Shown: positions 34,322 to 41,700 of the stretch, piece by piece
Layout: every line of letters starts with the position of its first letter
Numbering within the stretch: position 1 is the stretch's first letter
From: Multivorans sp965116445
Lineage (GTDB): Bacteria > Acidobacteriota > Thermoanaerobaculia > Multivoradales > Multivoraceae
Direction of reading: 5' to 3'
Assembly: GCA_965116445.1 (NCBI GenBank)
Contig: OZ220688.1
Span: 3,968,001 to 4,032,000, forward strand
Length of the DNA stretch: 64,000 nucleotides
The notes under the pieces: generated by a model
What the model saw: only the letters and a program-made list of their open reading frames with translations
The model's database searches: none
Told to the model about the DNA's origin: nothing
Program-made: the position numbers and the translations under genes

Positions 34322-34327
34322 TAACAT
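34322..34327 (+). promoter_or_regulatory. -10 hexamer of the SGNH hydrolase gene
   Basis: TAACAT directly preceded by TG, 7 nt before a TTG at 34335 that begins a good signal peptide. Confidence 0.4.
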
Positions 34328-34334
34328 TCCGCGC

Positions 34335-35489
34335 TTGACCGGTAACCGCCTCGGAACCGTCTCGCGGGTCGCCGCGCTGGGCGCCGCGTTGCTCGCTCTG
34401 GGCGGGGTCGCGGCTGCCCAGGAACCGAGTCACTGCAAGGCTTTCGGGGACAGCATCACGGCTGGCGTCGGCGACGATCCGGAGCGCGCGGAAGTCGGCT
34501 ATCCGTCCCGCCTCCAGGGTCTGGTTCCGGGCCTGGTTGTCGACAACCGGGGCGTCGGGGCCGAGCGGACGCCGGAAGGTCTGGCCCGTATCGGCGCCGT
34601 GCTGGCGGAGCCGGGGGACTGCTTGTTGCTGATGGAGGGCACGAACGACATCAGCCGCGGCATTTCAGCCGAAACGACCCTGTTCAACCTGGACCAGATG
34701 GCCGCGCGGGCATCCGCGGCCGGCTGGGTGCCCTACCATGCCACCCTGATTCCCCGCCTTCCGAATGCCCGTTTCGATCCGAACAATCTGCGGAACCAGG
34801 ATCTCGTCCAGTCGATCCGGCGACTGGCGGCGATTCGGGGCCGCGGCCTGATCGATCCGTTCGAGGTCTTCGCGACGCAGCGGCGGCTGTTCCACGCCCT
34901 CTACTACGCTGGAGCCGAGGATCCCGTCGGGCACCCGAACGGAGCCGGCTACGACCTCCTCGCTTCCGCCTTCGCCGACGTGCTGCAGGCCGCAGACACG
35001 GTGCCTCCGGTGCCGACGCGGCTGATCCCCGCGCACGGCGCGGAGGGGATTCCGGCGACGAGCGCCGTGGAGGTCAACGTGCGGGACTTCGGCAGCGCGA
35101 TCGACACGGACTCCGTGATGCTCCTGGTCGATGGTCTGCCGGCGCCGGAACCCGGGGTCGGCGGCGACGGTCGTTGGCTGCTGTGGCGCTTCTCGCCGGC
35201 AGCGCCGCTGGGCGGCGTGGTCACGCTTTCCCTTCGCGCCGCGGATGCCGAGGGCAACGTCTACGATCGCGCGGTGGGTCGGTTTGTCGTCGAGGGCGCT
35301 GTTCCGCCGCGGGGCGACATCGACCGGGACGGTCGCGTGGACGGCCGGGATCTCGTGTTCCTGGGTCTCGCTTTCGGGGCGGGACCGAGGTCGCGCCGCT
35401 TCGACGCGGATGCCGACCTCGACGGCAACGGCCAGGTGGACGGCGAGGATCTGGCGATCCTCGCGGCGAACTTCGGCGCCAGCGTCTGA
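34335..35489 (+). CDS. Exported SGNH/GDSL hydrolase with Ig-like and dockerin domains
   Basis: 384 residues from a TTG at 34335 (an ATG at 34281 would add 18). The signal peptide runs MTGNRLGTVSRVAALGAALL to AAAQE. The SGNH hydrolase has block I FGDSITAG (Ser40), block III GTNDIS and block V DPVGHPNGAGY with the catalytic Asp/His. An Ig-like (big-5 type) domain starts VPPVPTRLIPAHGAEGIPAT. The C-terminus has two Ca-binding dockerin repeats, DIDRDGRVDGRDLVFLGLAFG and DADLDGNGQVDGEDLAILAA, the first given here as two parts DIDRDGRVDG and RDLVFLGLAFG. Probably a carbohydrate or lipid esterase held in an extracellular complex; no cohesin is seen in the window. Confidence 0.85.
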   Translation: MTGNRLGTVSRVAALGAALLALGGVAAAQEPSHCKAFGDSITAGVGDDPERAEVGYPSRLQGLVPGLVVDNRGVGAERTPEGLARIGAVLAEPGDCLLLMEGTNDISRGISAETTLFNLDQMAARASAAGWVPYHATLIPRLPNARFDPNNLRNQDLVQSIRRLAAIRGRGLIDPFEVFATQRRLFHALYYAGAEDPVGHPNGAGYDLLASAFADVLQAADTVPPVPTRLIPAHGAEGIPATSAVEVNVRDFGSAIDTDSVMLLVDGLPAPEPGVGGDGRWLLWRFSPAAPLGGVVTLSLRAADAEGNVYDRAVGRFVVEGAVPPRGDIDRDGRVDGRDLVFLGLAFGAGPRSRRFDADADLDGNGQVDGEDLAILAANFGASV

Positions 35490-35523
35490 GTCCGGCGGAG
35501 GGAAGGGGCAGAAGGGAAGGAAC

Positions 35524-36588
35524 ATGCAACTCGGCATCCTGGGCCTGCCCAAGTCGGGCAAGACGGCGCTGTTCAACGCGCTGACTGCCTCCCGGCAGGC
35601 AACCGGCAAGTTCCGGGCCTCGAACACGACGAACGTGGGAGTCGCAGCGGTGGGGGACCGCCGCCTGGAGCAGCTCCGGGACCTCTACCGACCGAAGCGC
35701 TACGTGCCGGCGCAGGTCCGATTCGTCGATGTTCCCGGTATCGATCGCGGCCGGGGAGAGACGCTGGACCTGGCTGAACTGCGGATGATGGACGCCCTGG
35801 TCCACGTGGTGCGGGCGTTCGAGGACGCGGAACTGCTGCACCCGGCGGGCGACGTCGACCCGCAGCGGGACATCGCGGCGATCGACCTGGAGCTGATCCT
35901 CGCCGACTACGAGGTGGTGGAGCGGCGGCTGGAGCGTCTCGTTCAGGCGCAGAAGAGGGGGCTGACCGACCAGGAGAAGCGGGAGCGCGCGCTGCTGTCG
36001 GAGCGCATCCTGCCGGCGCTCGAGGCGGAAACGTCGCTGCGGCGCCTGGATTTCGATGCGGAGGAGGAGAAGCGGCTCCGCGGCTACGGTCTTCTGTCCC
36101 GAAAGCCGATGCTCCTGGTCCTCAATGTCGACGAGGAGTTGGCGGGCGATCCGGATGCCGTGGCCGGCGTCGATGCACCGCCGTGTACCGATCTGCTGGC
36201 CGTGAGCGCCCGCCTGGAAGAGGAGATCTCTCGTCTCGATCCGGCCGATCAGGGCGACTTCCTGGCCGAAGCGGGTCTCGACCAGCCGAGCGCGGTCCGC
36301 GTGGTCCAGGCGGGATACGAGCTGCTGGGGTTGATCTCCTTCTTCACGGTCGGCGAGGACGAGGTCCGCGCATGGACGATTCGCCGCGGCAGCACCGCGG
36401 TGACCGCCGCGGGCGCGGTTCACTCCGACATCGAGCGTGGCTTCATTCGCGCCGAGGTGACCGCGTGGCGGGATCTGATCGACGCCGGGTCGCTGGCCGT
36501 CTGCCGCGAACGCGCGACTCTGCGGCTGGAGGGCAAGGGGTATCCCGTGCGGGACGGCGAAGTCGTCCACTTCCGGTTCAACGTCTAG
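35524..36588 (+). CDS. YchF/OLA1-family P-loop GTPase/ATPase
   Basis: 354 residues, near the family's usual 363. G1 reads GLPKSGKTALFNAL, G3 is FVDVPGID, and the G4 position is LNVDE, the NxxE form that lets YchF bind ATP. The C-terminal DUF933/TGS domain is present (LISFFTVGEDEVRAWTIRRG and FIRAEVTAWRDLIDAGS). G1 has PKSGKT where canonical YchF has PNVGKS, so this is a divergent branch. YchF proteins associate with the ribosome and act in stress responses. GGAAGGAA lies just upstream of the ATG. Confidence 0.88.
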   Translation: MQLGILGLPKSGKTALFNALTASRQATGKFRASNTTNVGVAAVGDRRLEQLRDLYRPKRYVPAQVRFVDVPGIDRGRGETLDLAELRMMDALVHVVRAFEDAELLHPAGDVDPQRDIAAIDLELILADYEVVERRLERLVQAQKRGLTDQEKRERALLSERILPALEAETSLRRLDFDAEEEKRLRGYGLLSRKPMLLVLNVDEELAGDPDAVAGVDAPPCTDLLAVSARLEEEISRLDPADQGDFLAEAGLDQPSAVRVVQAGYELLGLISFFTVGEDEVRAWTIRRGSTAVTAAGAVHSDIERGFIRAEVTAWRDLIDAGSLAVCRERATLRLEGKGYPVRDGEVVHFRFNV

Positions 36589-36593
36589 AGAAA

Positions 36594-36690
36594 ACTGGGT
36601 GCGCCGGCCTGTCATCCGTGCGCTCGCTGACTCGCGCACGGAGTGGGTCACGGGTGGCGCGAGGTCGCGCCACCCGGGTTCTGGCCGGCA
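36594..36690 (+). repeat. Palindromic repeat, full form (divergent copy)
   Basis: ACTGGGTGCGCCGGCCTG, hairpin CCGTGCGC..GCGCACGG, GGTGGCGCGAGGTCGCGCCACC hairpin split here as GGTGGCGCGA and GGTCGCGCCACC, then CGGGTTCTGGCCGGCATTC. The loop and arm have compensatory-looking changes (CTCGCTGACTCG in place of CCCGCTGACGGG). Confidence 0.85.
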
Positions 36691-36736
36691 TTCGGCGCGA
36701 AGCGCCGGCTTCCGGATCCGGCCGCGACGGTAGCGG

Positions 36737-36742
36737 TAGCCT
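36737..36742 (+). promoter_or_regulatory. -10 hexamer of aat
   Basis: TAGCCT, 7 nt before the ATG at 36750. Confidence 0.5.
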
Positions 36743-36749
36743 GTCGCCA

Positions 36750-37451
36750 ATGGAGCAGGCTGGACCCTTCCGGCTCGACGATCGCCGGATCGCGTTTCCT
36801 CCGCCGCGGCTGGCGGATCCGAGCGGCCTGCTCGCGGTGGGCGGCGACCTCGAGCCGGAGAGGCTGCTCGCGGCCTACCGCTCCGGCGTCTTCCCCTGGC
36901 CGCTCCTGGGCGCCGACGGCCCCATGCTGTGGTTCTCGCCCGATCCGCGGCTCGTGCTGTATCCCGAGCGGTTCAGAACGTCGCGCAGTTTGCGCCGCGA
37001 ACTCCGTCGCGCTCCGTTCGAGGTCACGATCGACACGCGCTTCCGGGAGGTCATGTCGGCCTGCTCCGAGAACCCCCGTCCCGGACAGCAGGGCACATGG
37101 ATCACGGCTCCGCTGATCGACGCCTTCGAGCGCCTGCACCGGCGCGGCCACGCCCACTCGGTCGAGTGCCTGCAGGACGGCGAGCTGGTCGCTGGCCTCT
37201 ACGGGGTTTCGATCGGTGGCGCGTTCTTCGGTGAATCGATGTTCACCCGCCGATCGAACGCGTCCAAGATCGCGCTGGTTCGCCTGGTTCGCTGCCTCGA
37301 CGAGTGGGGCTACGCGTTTGTGGACTGTCAACAGGTCACCGAGCATCTGCTCCGGTTCGGCGCCGAGGAGGTCCCGCGCAGCCGCTTTCTGGACGAGCTC
37401 GGAGCGGCTCTCCTGCTGGCCGGCCGGCCTGGTTCGTGGCGCTCTCCCTGA
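36750..37451 (+). CDS. aat: Leucyl/phenylalanyl-tRNA-protein transferase
   Basis: 233 residues, the standard length. It adds Leu or Phe to proteins with N-terminal Lys/Arg, marking them for ClpAP (N-end rule). Motifs: GLLAVGGDLEPERLLAAYRSG, then FPW, LWFSPDPRLVL, TWITAPLIDAFERLH, HSVECLQDGELVAGLYGVSI, then GGAFFGESMF and AFVDCQQVTEHL. The start at 36750 matches family length and has a TAGCCT hexamer 7 nt upstream. It converges with the regulator gene 8 bp away. Confidence 0.97.
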   Translation: MEQAGPFRLDDRRIAFPPPRLADPSGLLAVGGDLEPERLLAAYRSGVFPWPLLGADGPMLWFSPDPRLVLYPERFRTSRSLRRELRRAPFEVTIDTRFREVMSACSENPRPGQQGTWITAPLIDAFERLHRRGHAHSVECLQDGELVAGLYGVSIGGAFFGESMFTRRSNASKIALVRLVRCLDEWGYAFVDCQQVTEHLLRFGAEEVPRSRFLDELGAALLLAGRPGSWRSP

Positions 37452-37459
37452 ACCCCGGG

Positions 37460-38389
37460 TCAGGAGTACGGGGCCACCTGCGCCAGACGGACGACGACCG
37501 CGTCGGCTATCTGTGCGCCCACGTCCGCCCCGAAGACGAGAAGGTCGCTCGCCGCGCCGTCGTAGGCCTCCGTCCAGAGTACGGTCCCGTCGTCAGCCCG
37601 GACCAGACGGGCCCAGACCCGGAGACGATCCTCCTGCCGTCGAACCCGACCGTCGAGAAGGAAGTCGGCGCCGAGCGCCCTTGCTCCGCGGCCCGAGTCG
37701 GGGAAGGGACGGAACTCGTGGCCGACGACCGCCAGCCGTTCGGACGCCTGCCGGCCGAGCGAGGTGATGAGCTCCTGAGCCAGGCCCTGGCGGAACGGCT
37801 CCGCGCCGGACCAGGAGCCCACTGCCGAGAAGGGCAGAACCGCCAGCACCTGCCGGGTCGAGTCGCCGGCGCCCGATCTGGCGGAGTCCAGGGCGACCCA
37901 CACGAGGATCGTGGCGACGATGCCGAGGATCACTCCCAGAGCGGCGAGCACGGCGGCTGGTCCTGGCCGCCAGAGGCGCGCCCCGGGGCTCCGGGCGGGG
38001 ACCGGCTCGTTGCCCTCGTTGATCTCGCTCACGGGCTTCAGAAAGCGGTACCCGAGGCGCGGCAGCGTCTCGATGTACTCGGGGGCCTCGGCATTGTCGC
38101 CGAGTGCTATCCGGATCCGTTTGACACACGAGTTCATGCTCTGGTCGTACTCGACGTGGACCTTGTCGGGCCAGAGATGGCGGCGGACGGTTTCGCGTGG
38201 AACCACCGCTCCGCGGTGTGTGATCAGCAGTTCGAGCAGTCGGGCTGGCTGGGGCTGAAGCCGCACCGATCGGCCGCTGCCGGAGAGTTCCAGGGTCTCG
38301 GGATCGAAGCGGAACTCTCCGAACTGGAGGCGACGCGGCCGTGGAGGGAAGTTGCCCGGCTTCGTGCCTGGCCGTTCCTCGTGCGACAT
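37460..38389 (-). CDS. Membrane-anchored winged-helix regulator with TolB-like periplasmic domain
   Basis: 309 residues from an ATG at 38389 (an ATG at 38407 would add 6). The N-terminal OmpR/CadC-type DNA-binding domain reads FGEFRFDPETLELS, QPARLLELLITHRG and RLGYRFLKPVSE. One transmembrane helix follows (AAVLAALGVILGIVATILVW). Outside is a FlgO/TolB-like domain: VLAVLPFSAVGSWSG, FRQGLAQELITSLGR, ADFLLDGRVRRQEDRLRVW, written as ADFLLDG and VRRQEDRLRVW. The layout resembles ToxR/CadC one-component sensors, many of which occur in Acidobacteriota. Targets are unknown. The large RNA gene lies upstream on the same strand. Confidence 0.85.
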   Translation of the reverse strand: MSHEERPGTKPGNFPPRPRRLQFGEFRFDPETLELSGSGRSVRLQPQPARLLELLITHRGAVVPRETVRRHLWPDKVHVEYDQSMNSCVKRIRIALGDNAEAPEYIETLPRLGYRFLKPVSEINEGNEPVPARSPGARLWRPGPAAVLAALGVILGIVATILVWVALDSARSGAGDSTRQVLAVLPFSAVGSWSGAEPFRQGLAQELITSLGRQASERLAVVGHEFRPFPDSGRGARALGADFLLDGRVRRQEDRLRVWARLVRADDGTVLWTEAYDGAASDLLVFGADVGAQIADAVVVRLAQVAPYS

Positions 38390-38407
38390 GCCGTTATCGC
38401 GCTGCAT

Positions 38408-38842
38408 GAGGTCGCTGTGGGACTGTTGGGAGTGAGCTGTTGTCCGGTCTTGCCGAGGCCCCGATGGGCTCTTCCGTCTGGGAGGCCCTGGATTGGGAGG
38501 ACACAAAGGAACACTACGCACGGACCGTTCCGGGCGATGCGTGACAGTTGTGTGACGAATAGCTGACCTCCATGGCCTGTGCCGTTCACCTGCTGCAGCA
38601 GGCGCGGATCACTACGTGGAGTTTGTCGCCAGGGGAGCGACGGAGCGTCAGGTACCGATGGTCGGCGGCCCTTGGCTCTGAGGGAACATCGGAAGCGTCG
38701 TGTGTCCGAGTCCTGGCCGGCCTGGCTTCTCGATTTGCCACGCGCGGCCGGTGGCCCGCATTCCCCGGCCCGGCGCCGCGACGACCTAACTCATTGAGGC
38801 GGTTGCACTTACCTCGTTGTCGTGCTAGCTTCTTCGGGCCAA
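38408..38842. other. Gene-free stretch upstream of the regulator
   Basis: I see no convincing coding frame here. It holds a perfect 14-bp palindrome CCTGCTGCAGCAGG at 38589-38602, a possible operator about 200 bp before the regulator start, and an outward plus-strand promoter-like sequence at 38803-38831. Transcripts of the regulator gene probably begin in this region. Confidence 0.4.
38803..38831 (+). promoter_or_regulatory. Plus-strand promoter-like sequence antisense to the large RNA
   Basis: TTGCAC, a 17-nt spacer and TAGCTT preceded by TGC. A transcript from here would run antisense through the structured RNA gene. It could be fortuitous, since no plus-strand gene follows for 1.3 kb. 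Confidence 0.35.
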
Positions 38843-38861
38843 ACAAAAAGAGGATAGGGAC
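38841..38861 (-). terminator. 3' end of the large RNA: closing-helix strand plus T-tract
   Basis: On the minus strand, GTCCCTATCC (38861-38852) is followed by TCTTTTTGTTT. The stem is formed with the far 5' end of the RNA or a local GGGA/TCCC pair just upstream. The T-run fits intrinsic termination. Confidence 0.6.
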
Positions 38862-39710
38862 CGCTCCGGGATTCCCACCCGAATCGACCTGAGTCTCTCA
38901 TCCCTCGCTCGCGTTTCCTCGACCCTTCAGCTTGGCAGGCATCCGGTCGGGGAGCGCTTCGCGCGCCACCGATCCTCCGTTCCAGGCTGGCTGCCCTTGC
39001 CTTGCGGCTCCGGCGGTGGAACCTTGCGGCCCCTCCAGCCCCGTCCAGATTCGCCGGGACTCCCCTTCTTTCTCCCGTTGCCTTCGGATTCCCCTCTCCG
39101 GCTTGCGCCTTCGCGGTGAACCCTCCGGCTCGGGTGGCCGAAAGGTCCGCGACCTCGTTCCGCTTGTTTGGCCGGCTCATCGGCTTGCGCCTCCGAACCG
39201 ATCTGTTTGCGGCCCGCTGTCGCGGGGGCTCCTTGCCTCACTCTTCGCCGGCTCGGCGCCGTTGGGGGTACTTCGTCGCTCAACTGGTCGGGTCTCACGA
39301 CGAAGCCCCCGAGCGTCTGCCGATGAAGCGCTTCAGTTGCCGATCGGTCTTCCGTTGCTGCCGGGCAACTTCCGACCGTTCGCTTCCCTGAAGCCACTTC
39401 CCTGGTTCAAGCGCCTCCAGACTTGCGTCTCTCGGCACCGCCCCCCGGGAAGCCTTCGGCTACGGGAGCCACTCGCCGACTGGAACTTCCTGGCGTCGGG
39501 GATCTCTTCGGCTTGCGCCTCGGTGTCCCCCGGCTCCAAGTGGCTCCTGCCACCGAGCCCGGCTTCGAGTCGTGACCTTTCCGACCCTCACTCTGGAAGC
39601 GCGCCCACCACGCGAACGTGACTTTCGCCCTCCTTCAAGCTTCGATCCGAGGGTCGCGGCTCTTGGACCGGTGGATTGGGTTGCGATCCTTGGTCACAGT
39701 CCCTATCCGC
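38843..39710 (-). ncRNA. Large structured noncoding RNA (about 865 nt), family not recognised
   Basis: No coding frame fits, but RNA structure is abundant on the minus strand. The ends pair: GGATAGGGAC at 39708-39699 with GTCCCTATCC at 38861-38852. Inside the 5' part the helices nest: GTGACC/GGTCAC (39697-39692 with 39577-39572), CGACCCTC/GAGGGTCG (39656-39649 with 39589-39582), GAAGC/GCTTC (39643-39639 with 39600-39596), and the hairpin CACG-TTCG-CGTG (39620-39609). Hairpins capped by GCAA occur at 39519-39510, 39430-39419, 39191-39182, 39109-39100, 39033-39018 and 39008-38999; one capped by GACA is at 39227-39214. GNRA loops on one strand set the sense strand. A TTGACA promoter lies just upstream and a T-tract just downstream. 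RNase P, tmRNA and rRNA signatures were looked for and not found. Confidence 0.72.
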
Positions 39711-39715
39711 GAAAC

Positions 39716-39745
39716 AACCTATAGGCCGCATTGAGACTCTGTCAA
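39716..39745 (-). promoter_or_regulatory. Promoter of the large structured RNA
   Basis: Minus strand: TTGACA at 39745-39740, then TATAGG (39723-39718, 16-nt spacer) or TAGGTT (39721-39716, 18-nt spacer). The start expected 7-10 nt downstream falls at 39710-39708, exactly where the closing helix begins. Confidence 0.65.
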
Positions 39746-39925
39746 GACCAACAGCAGTACGGGTGCTCGGCCCGATGCCGGTGGGAGAGGTAACTTTTCA
39801 GCCTAAAGAAGTTGACGCGCCAGATCGGATGTTTGAGCGGTTCGCGGCGGTCTGCGGATTTCCTGCGGAATCGGATGGCTGCCGCGGAGGAGGGATCCTC
39901 GCAAGCTCCTGTTGGGGGGCGCGCA

Positions 39926-40001
39926 TGGTGCCCAGGGGCGGATTCGAACCACCGACACCCTGATTTTCAGTCAGGTGCTCTACCAACTGAGCTACCTGGG
40001 C
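39926..40001 (-). tRNA. tRNA-Phe(GAA)
   Basis: A 76-nt cloverleaf with encoded CCA. Acceptor GCCCAGG/CCTGGGC with discriminator A, D arm GCTC..GAGC, anticodon stem CCTGA/TCAGG around CTGAAAA (anticodon GAA), T arm GGTGG/CCGCC with TTCGAAT. It lies about 180 nt upstream of the large RNA's own promoter on the same strand, so read-through from the tRNA could add to that RNA. Confidence 0.98.
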
Positions 40002-40110
40002 AGGTCGCGCGCGCCAGACGGGACGCTAGCGCTGCGTGTTCTAACAGGCAAGCGGCGAGCCAGTCAATGGAAGTGCGCGGGCGGCGGGTTTCGGTACCTC
40101 CCTGGCGTGC

Positions 40111-40116
40111 TACTCT
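40111..40116 (+). promoter_or_regulatory. -10 hexamer of purH
   Basis: TACTCT preceded by TGC (extended -10), 12 nt before the ATG at 40129, predicting a leader of only about 5 nt. Confidence 0.45.
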
Positions 40117-40128
40117 GCGCCGACTCCG

Positions 40129-41700
40129 ATGCTTCCCGTTCGCCGCGCACTGGTTTCGGTCTTCGACAAGGCGGGCCTTGAGGAACTCGGTTCGGGACTG
40201 GCCGATCTGGGCGTCGAGATCATCTCGACGGGCGGCACGGCGCGGCGGCTCAGGGAACAGGGCGTGGCCGTCACGGCGGTGTCCGAGGTGACGGGACACC
40301 CCGAAATCCTCCATGGGCGGGTCAAGAGCCTGCACCCCCGCATCTTCGGCGGCATCCTCGCCGACCGGCGGCGGCCGGAACATCGGGCGGAGCTGGAGCG
40401 CCACGAGCTTCCGTCGATCGATCTGGTGGCCGTGAATCTCTACGCCTTCGCCGCCGCGGCTTCGGCCCCGGATGCGACGGAGGACGGCACGGTGGAGATG
40501 ATCGATATCGGCGGCCCAAGCATGGTCCGGGCCGCGGCGAAGAACTTCGCCAACGTGGCGGTCGTCGTCGACCCGGCGGACTACCCGAGGATCCTCGAAG
40601 CGCTCCGGGCCGAGGGCGGCCTGTCGGAGGAGCTCCGGCGCGAACTGGCGCTCAAGGCGTTTCGGCATACCCGGGACTACGACACCGCGATCGCCGAATG
40701 GCTGGAAGGCGGCGCTTCGCCGGCGGCCGCCGAGGCGTCCGGGTCGTTGCCGGAGTCCGTCCAACTGGAACTCGAGCAGGTGCTGGCGCCGCGCTACGGG
40801 GAGAACCCGCACCAGGGCGCGGCGGTCTACCGGGAGGTGGGCGGCGCCGGCGTTCTGGGCGGGTTCCGCCAACTCCAGGGCCGGGAACTCTCCTGGAACA
40901 ACATGCTTGACGCGGACGCGGCGCGGAAGCTCTCCGCCCTGTTCGGCGCCCCCGAGGACGATCCGGCGGTCGTCATCGTCAAGCACAACAATCCGTGTGG
41001 CGTAGGCCGTGGTACGTCGCTGGTGGAGGCCTACGAGAGAGCCCTCGCCTGCGATCCCGTCTCCGCGTTCGGCTCGATCATCGCCGTCAACCGGCCCCTC
41101 ACGGACGCCCTGGCGGAGGCGATGCGGAAGCTCTTCGTGGAGGTCATCGTGGCCCCCTCCTTCGCGGCGGACGCACTGGAGCGGCTGGGGCGGAAGAAGA
41201 GTCTCCGCTTGCTCGAATGCCCACCCTTCACCGCGGGGAACGGCGCCTACGAGTTGCGGGCCGTCGACGGGGGCTTCATCGGCCAGCATCTCGACGCGGC
41301 GCCGGAAGACCCGCGGGAGTGGACCTGCCCGACGCGGACGCAGCCCGGCGAGGCGCAACTGCGGGCGCTCGATTTCGCCTGGAGGGTCTGCCGGGCAACG
41401 AAGTCGAACGCGATCGTCGTGACCAACGAATACCAGACGGTCGGTATCGGCGCCGGTCAGATGAGTCGAGTCGACTCCTGCCGCATCGCGCTCGACAAGG
41501 CCCAGCTCGACGTTGCCGGCACGGTGGCCGCTTCGGACGCCTTCTTCCCTTTCCGGGACGGTGTCGACACCCTGGCCGAAGCCGGAGTGACCGCGATCGT
41601 CCAGCCCGGCGGCTCCGTCCGGGACGACGAGGTGATCGCGGCCGCCGACGAGCACGGCATCGCCATGCTCCTGACCGGGCGCCGTCACTTCAAACACTGA
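40129..41700 (+). CDS. purH: Bifunctional AICAR transformylase/IMP cyclohydrolase
   Basis: 523 residues; catalyses the last two steps of IMP synthesis. The N-terminal MGS-like cyclohydrolase domain has ALVSVFDKAGLEELGSGL, IISTGGTARRLREQGV and HPEILHGRVKSLHPRIFGGI. The C-terminal transformylase domain has RYGENPHQGAAVY, LQGRELSWNNMLDADAARKL, VVIVKHNNPCGVG with the catalytic Lys/His, and the late SDAFFPFRDGVDTLAEAG and QPGGSVRDDEVI. The start matches the family N-terminus. Its TGA overlaps the ATG of the lolA-like gene. Confidence 0.97.
   Translation: MLPVRRALVSVFDKAGLEELGSGLADLGVEIISTGGTARRLREQGVAVTAVSEVTGHPEILHGRVKSLHPRIFGGILADRRRPEHRAELERHELPSIDLVAVNLYAFAAAASAPDATEDGTVEMIDIGGPSMVRAAAKNFANVAVVVDPADYPRILEALRAEGGLSEELRRELALKAFRHTRDYDTAIAEWLEGGASPAAAEASGSLPESVQLELEQVLAPRYGENPHQGAAVYREVGGAGVLGGFRQLQGRELSWNNMLDADAARKLSALFGAPEDDPAVVIVKHNNPCGVGRGTSLVEAYERALACDPVSAFGSIIAVNRPLTDALAEAMRKLFVEVIVAPSFAADALERLGRKKSLRLLECPPFTAGNGAYELRAVDGGFIGQHLDAAPEDPREWTCPTRTQPGEAQLRALDFAWRVCRATKSNAIVVTNEYQTVGIGAGQMSRVDSCRIALDKAQLDVAGTVAASDAFFPFRDGVDTLAEAGVTAIVQPGGSVRDDEVIAAADEHGIAMLLTGRRHFKH

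Noticed and set aside
38932..39621. Plus-strand open frame of 229 codons and minus-strand frames in the same stretch
   Set aside because: Composition is Pro/Ser/Arg-rich without domain, and the stretch is better explained by RNA hairpins on the minus strand.
38843..39710. RNase P RNA, tmRNA or rRNA as identity of the structured RNA
   Set aside because: The conserved GAGGAAAGTCCGG and ACAGAA elements of RNase P, a tRNA-like end or tag frame of tmRNA, and rRNA core sequences were not found.
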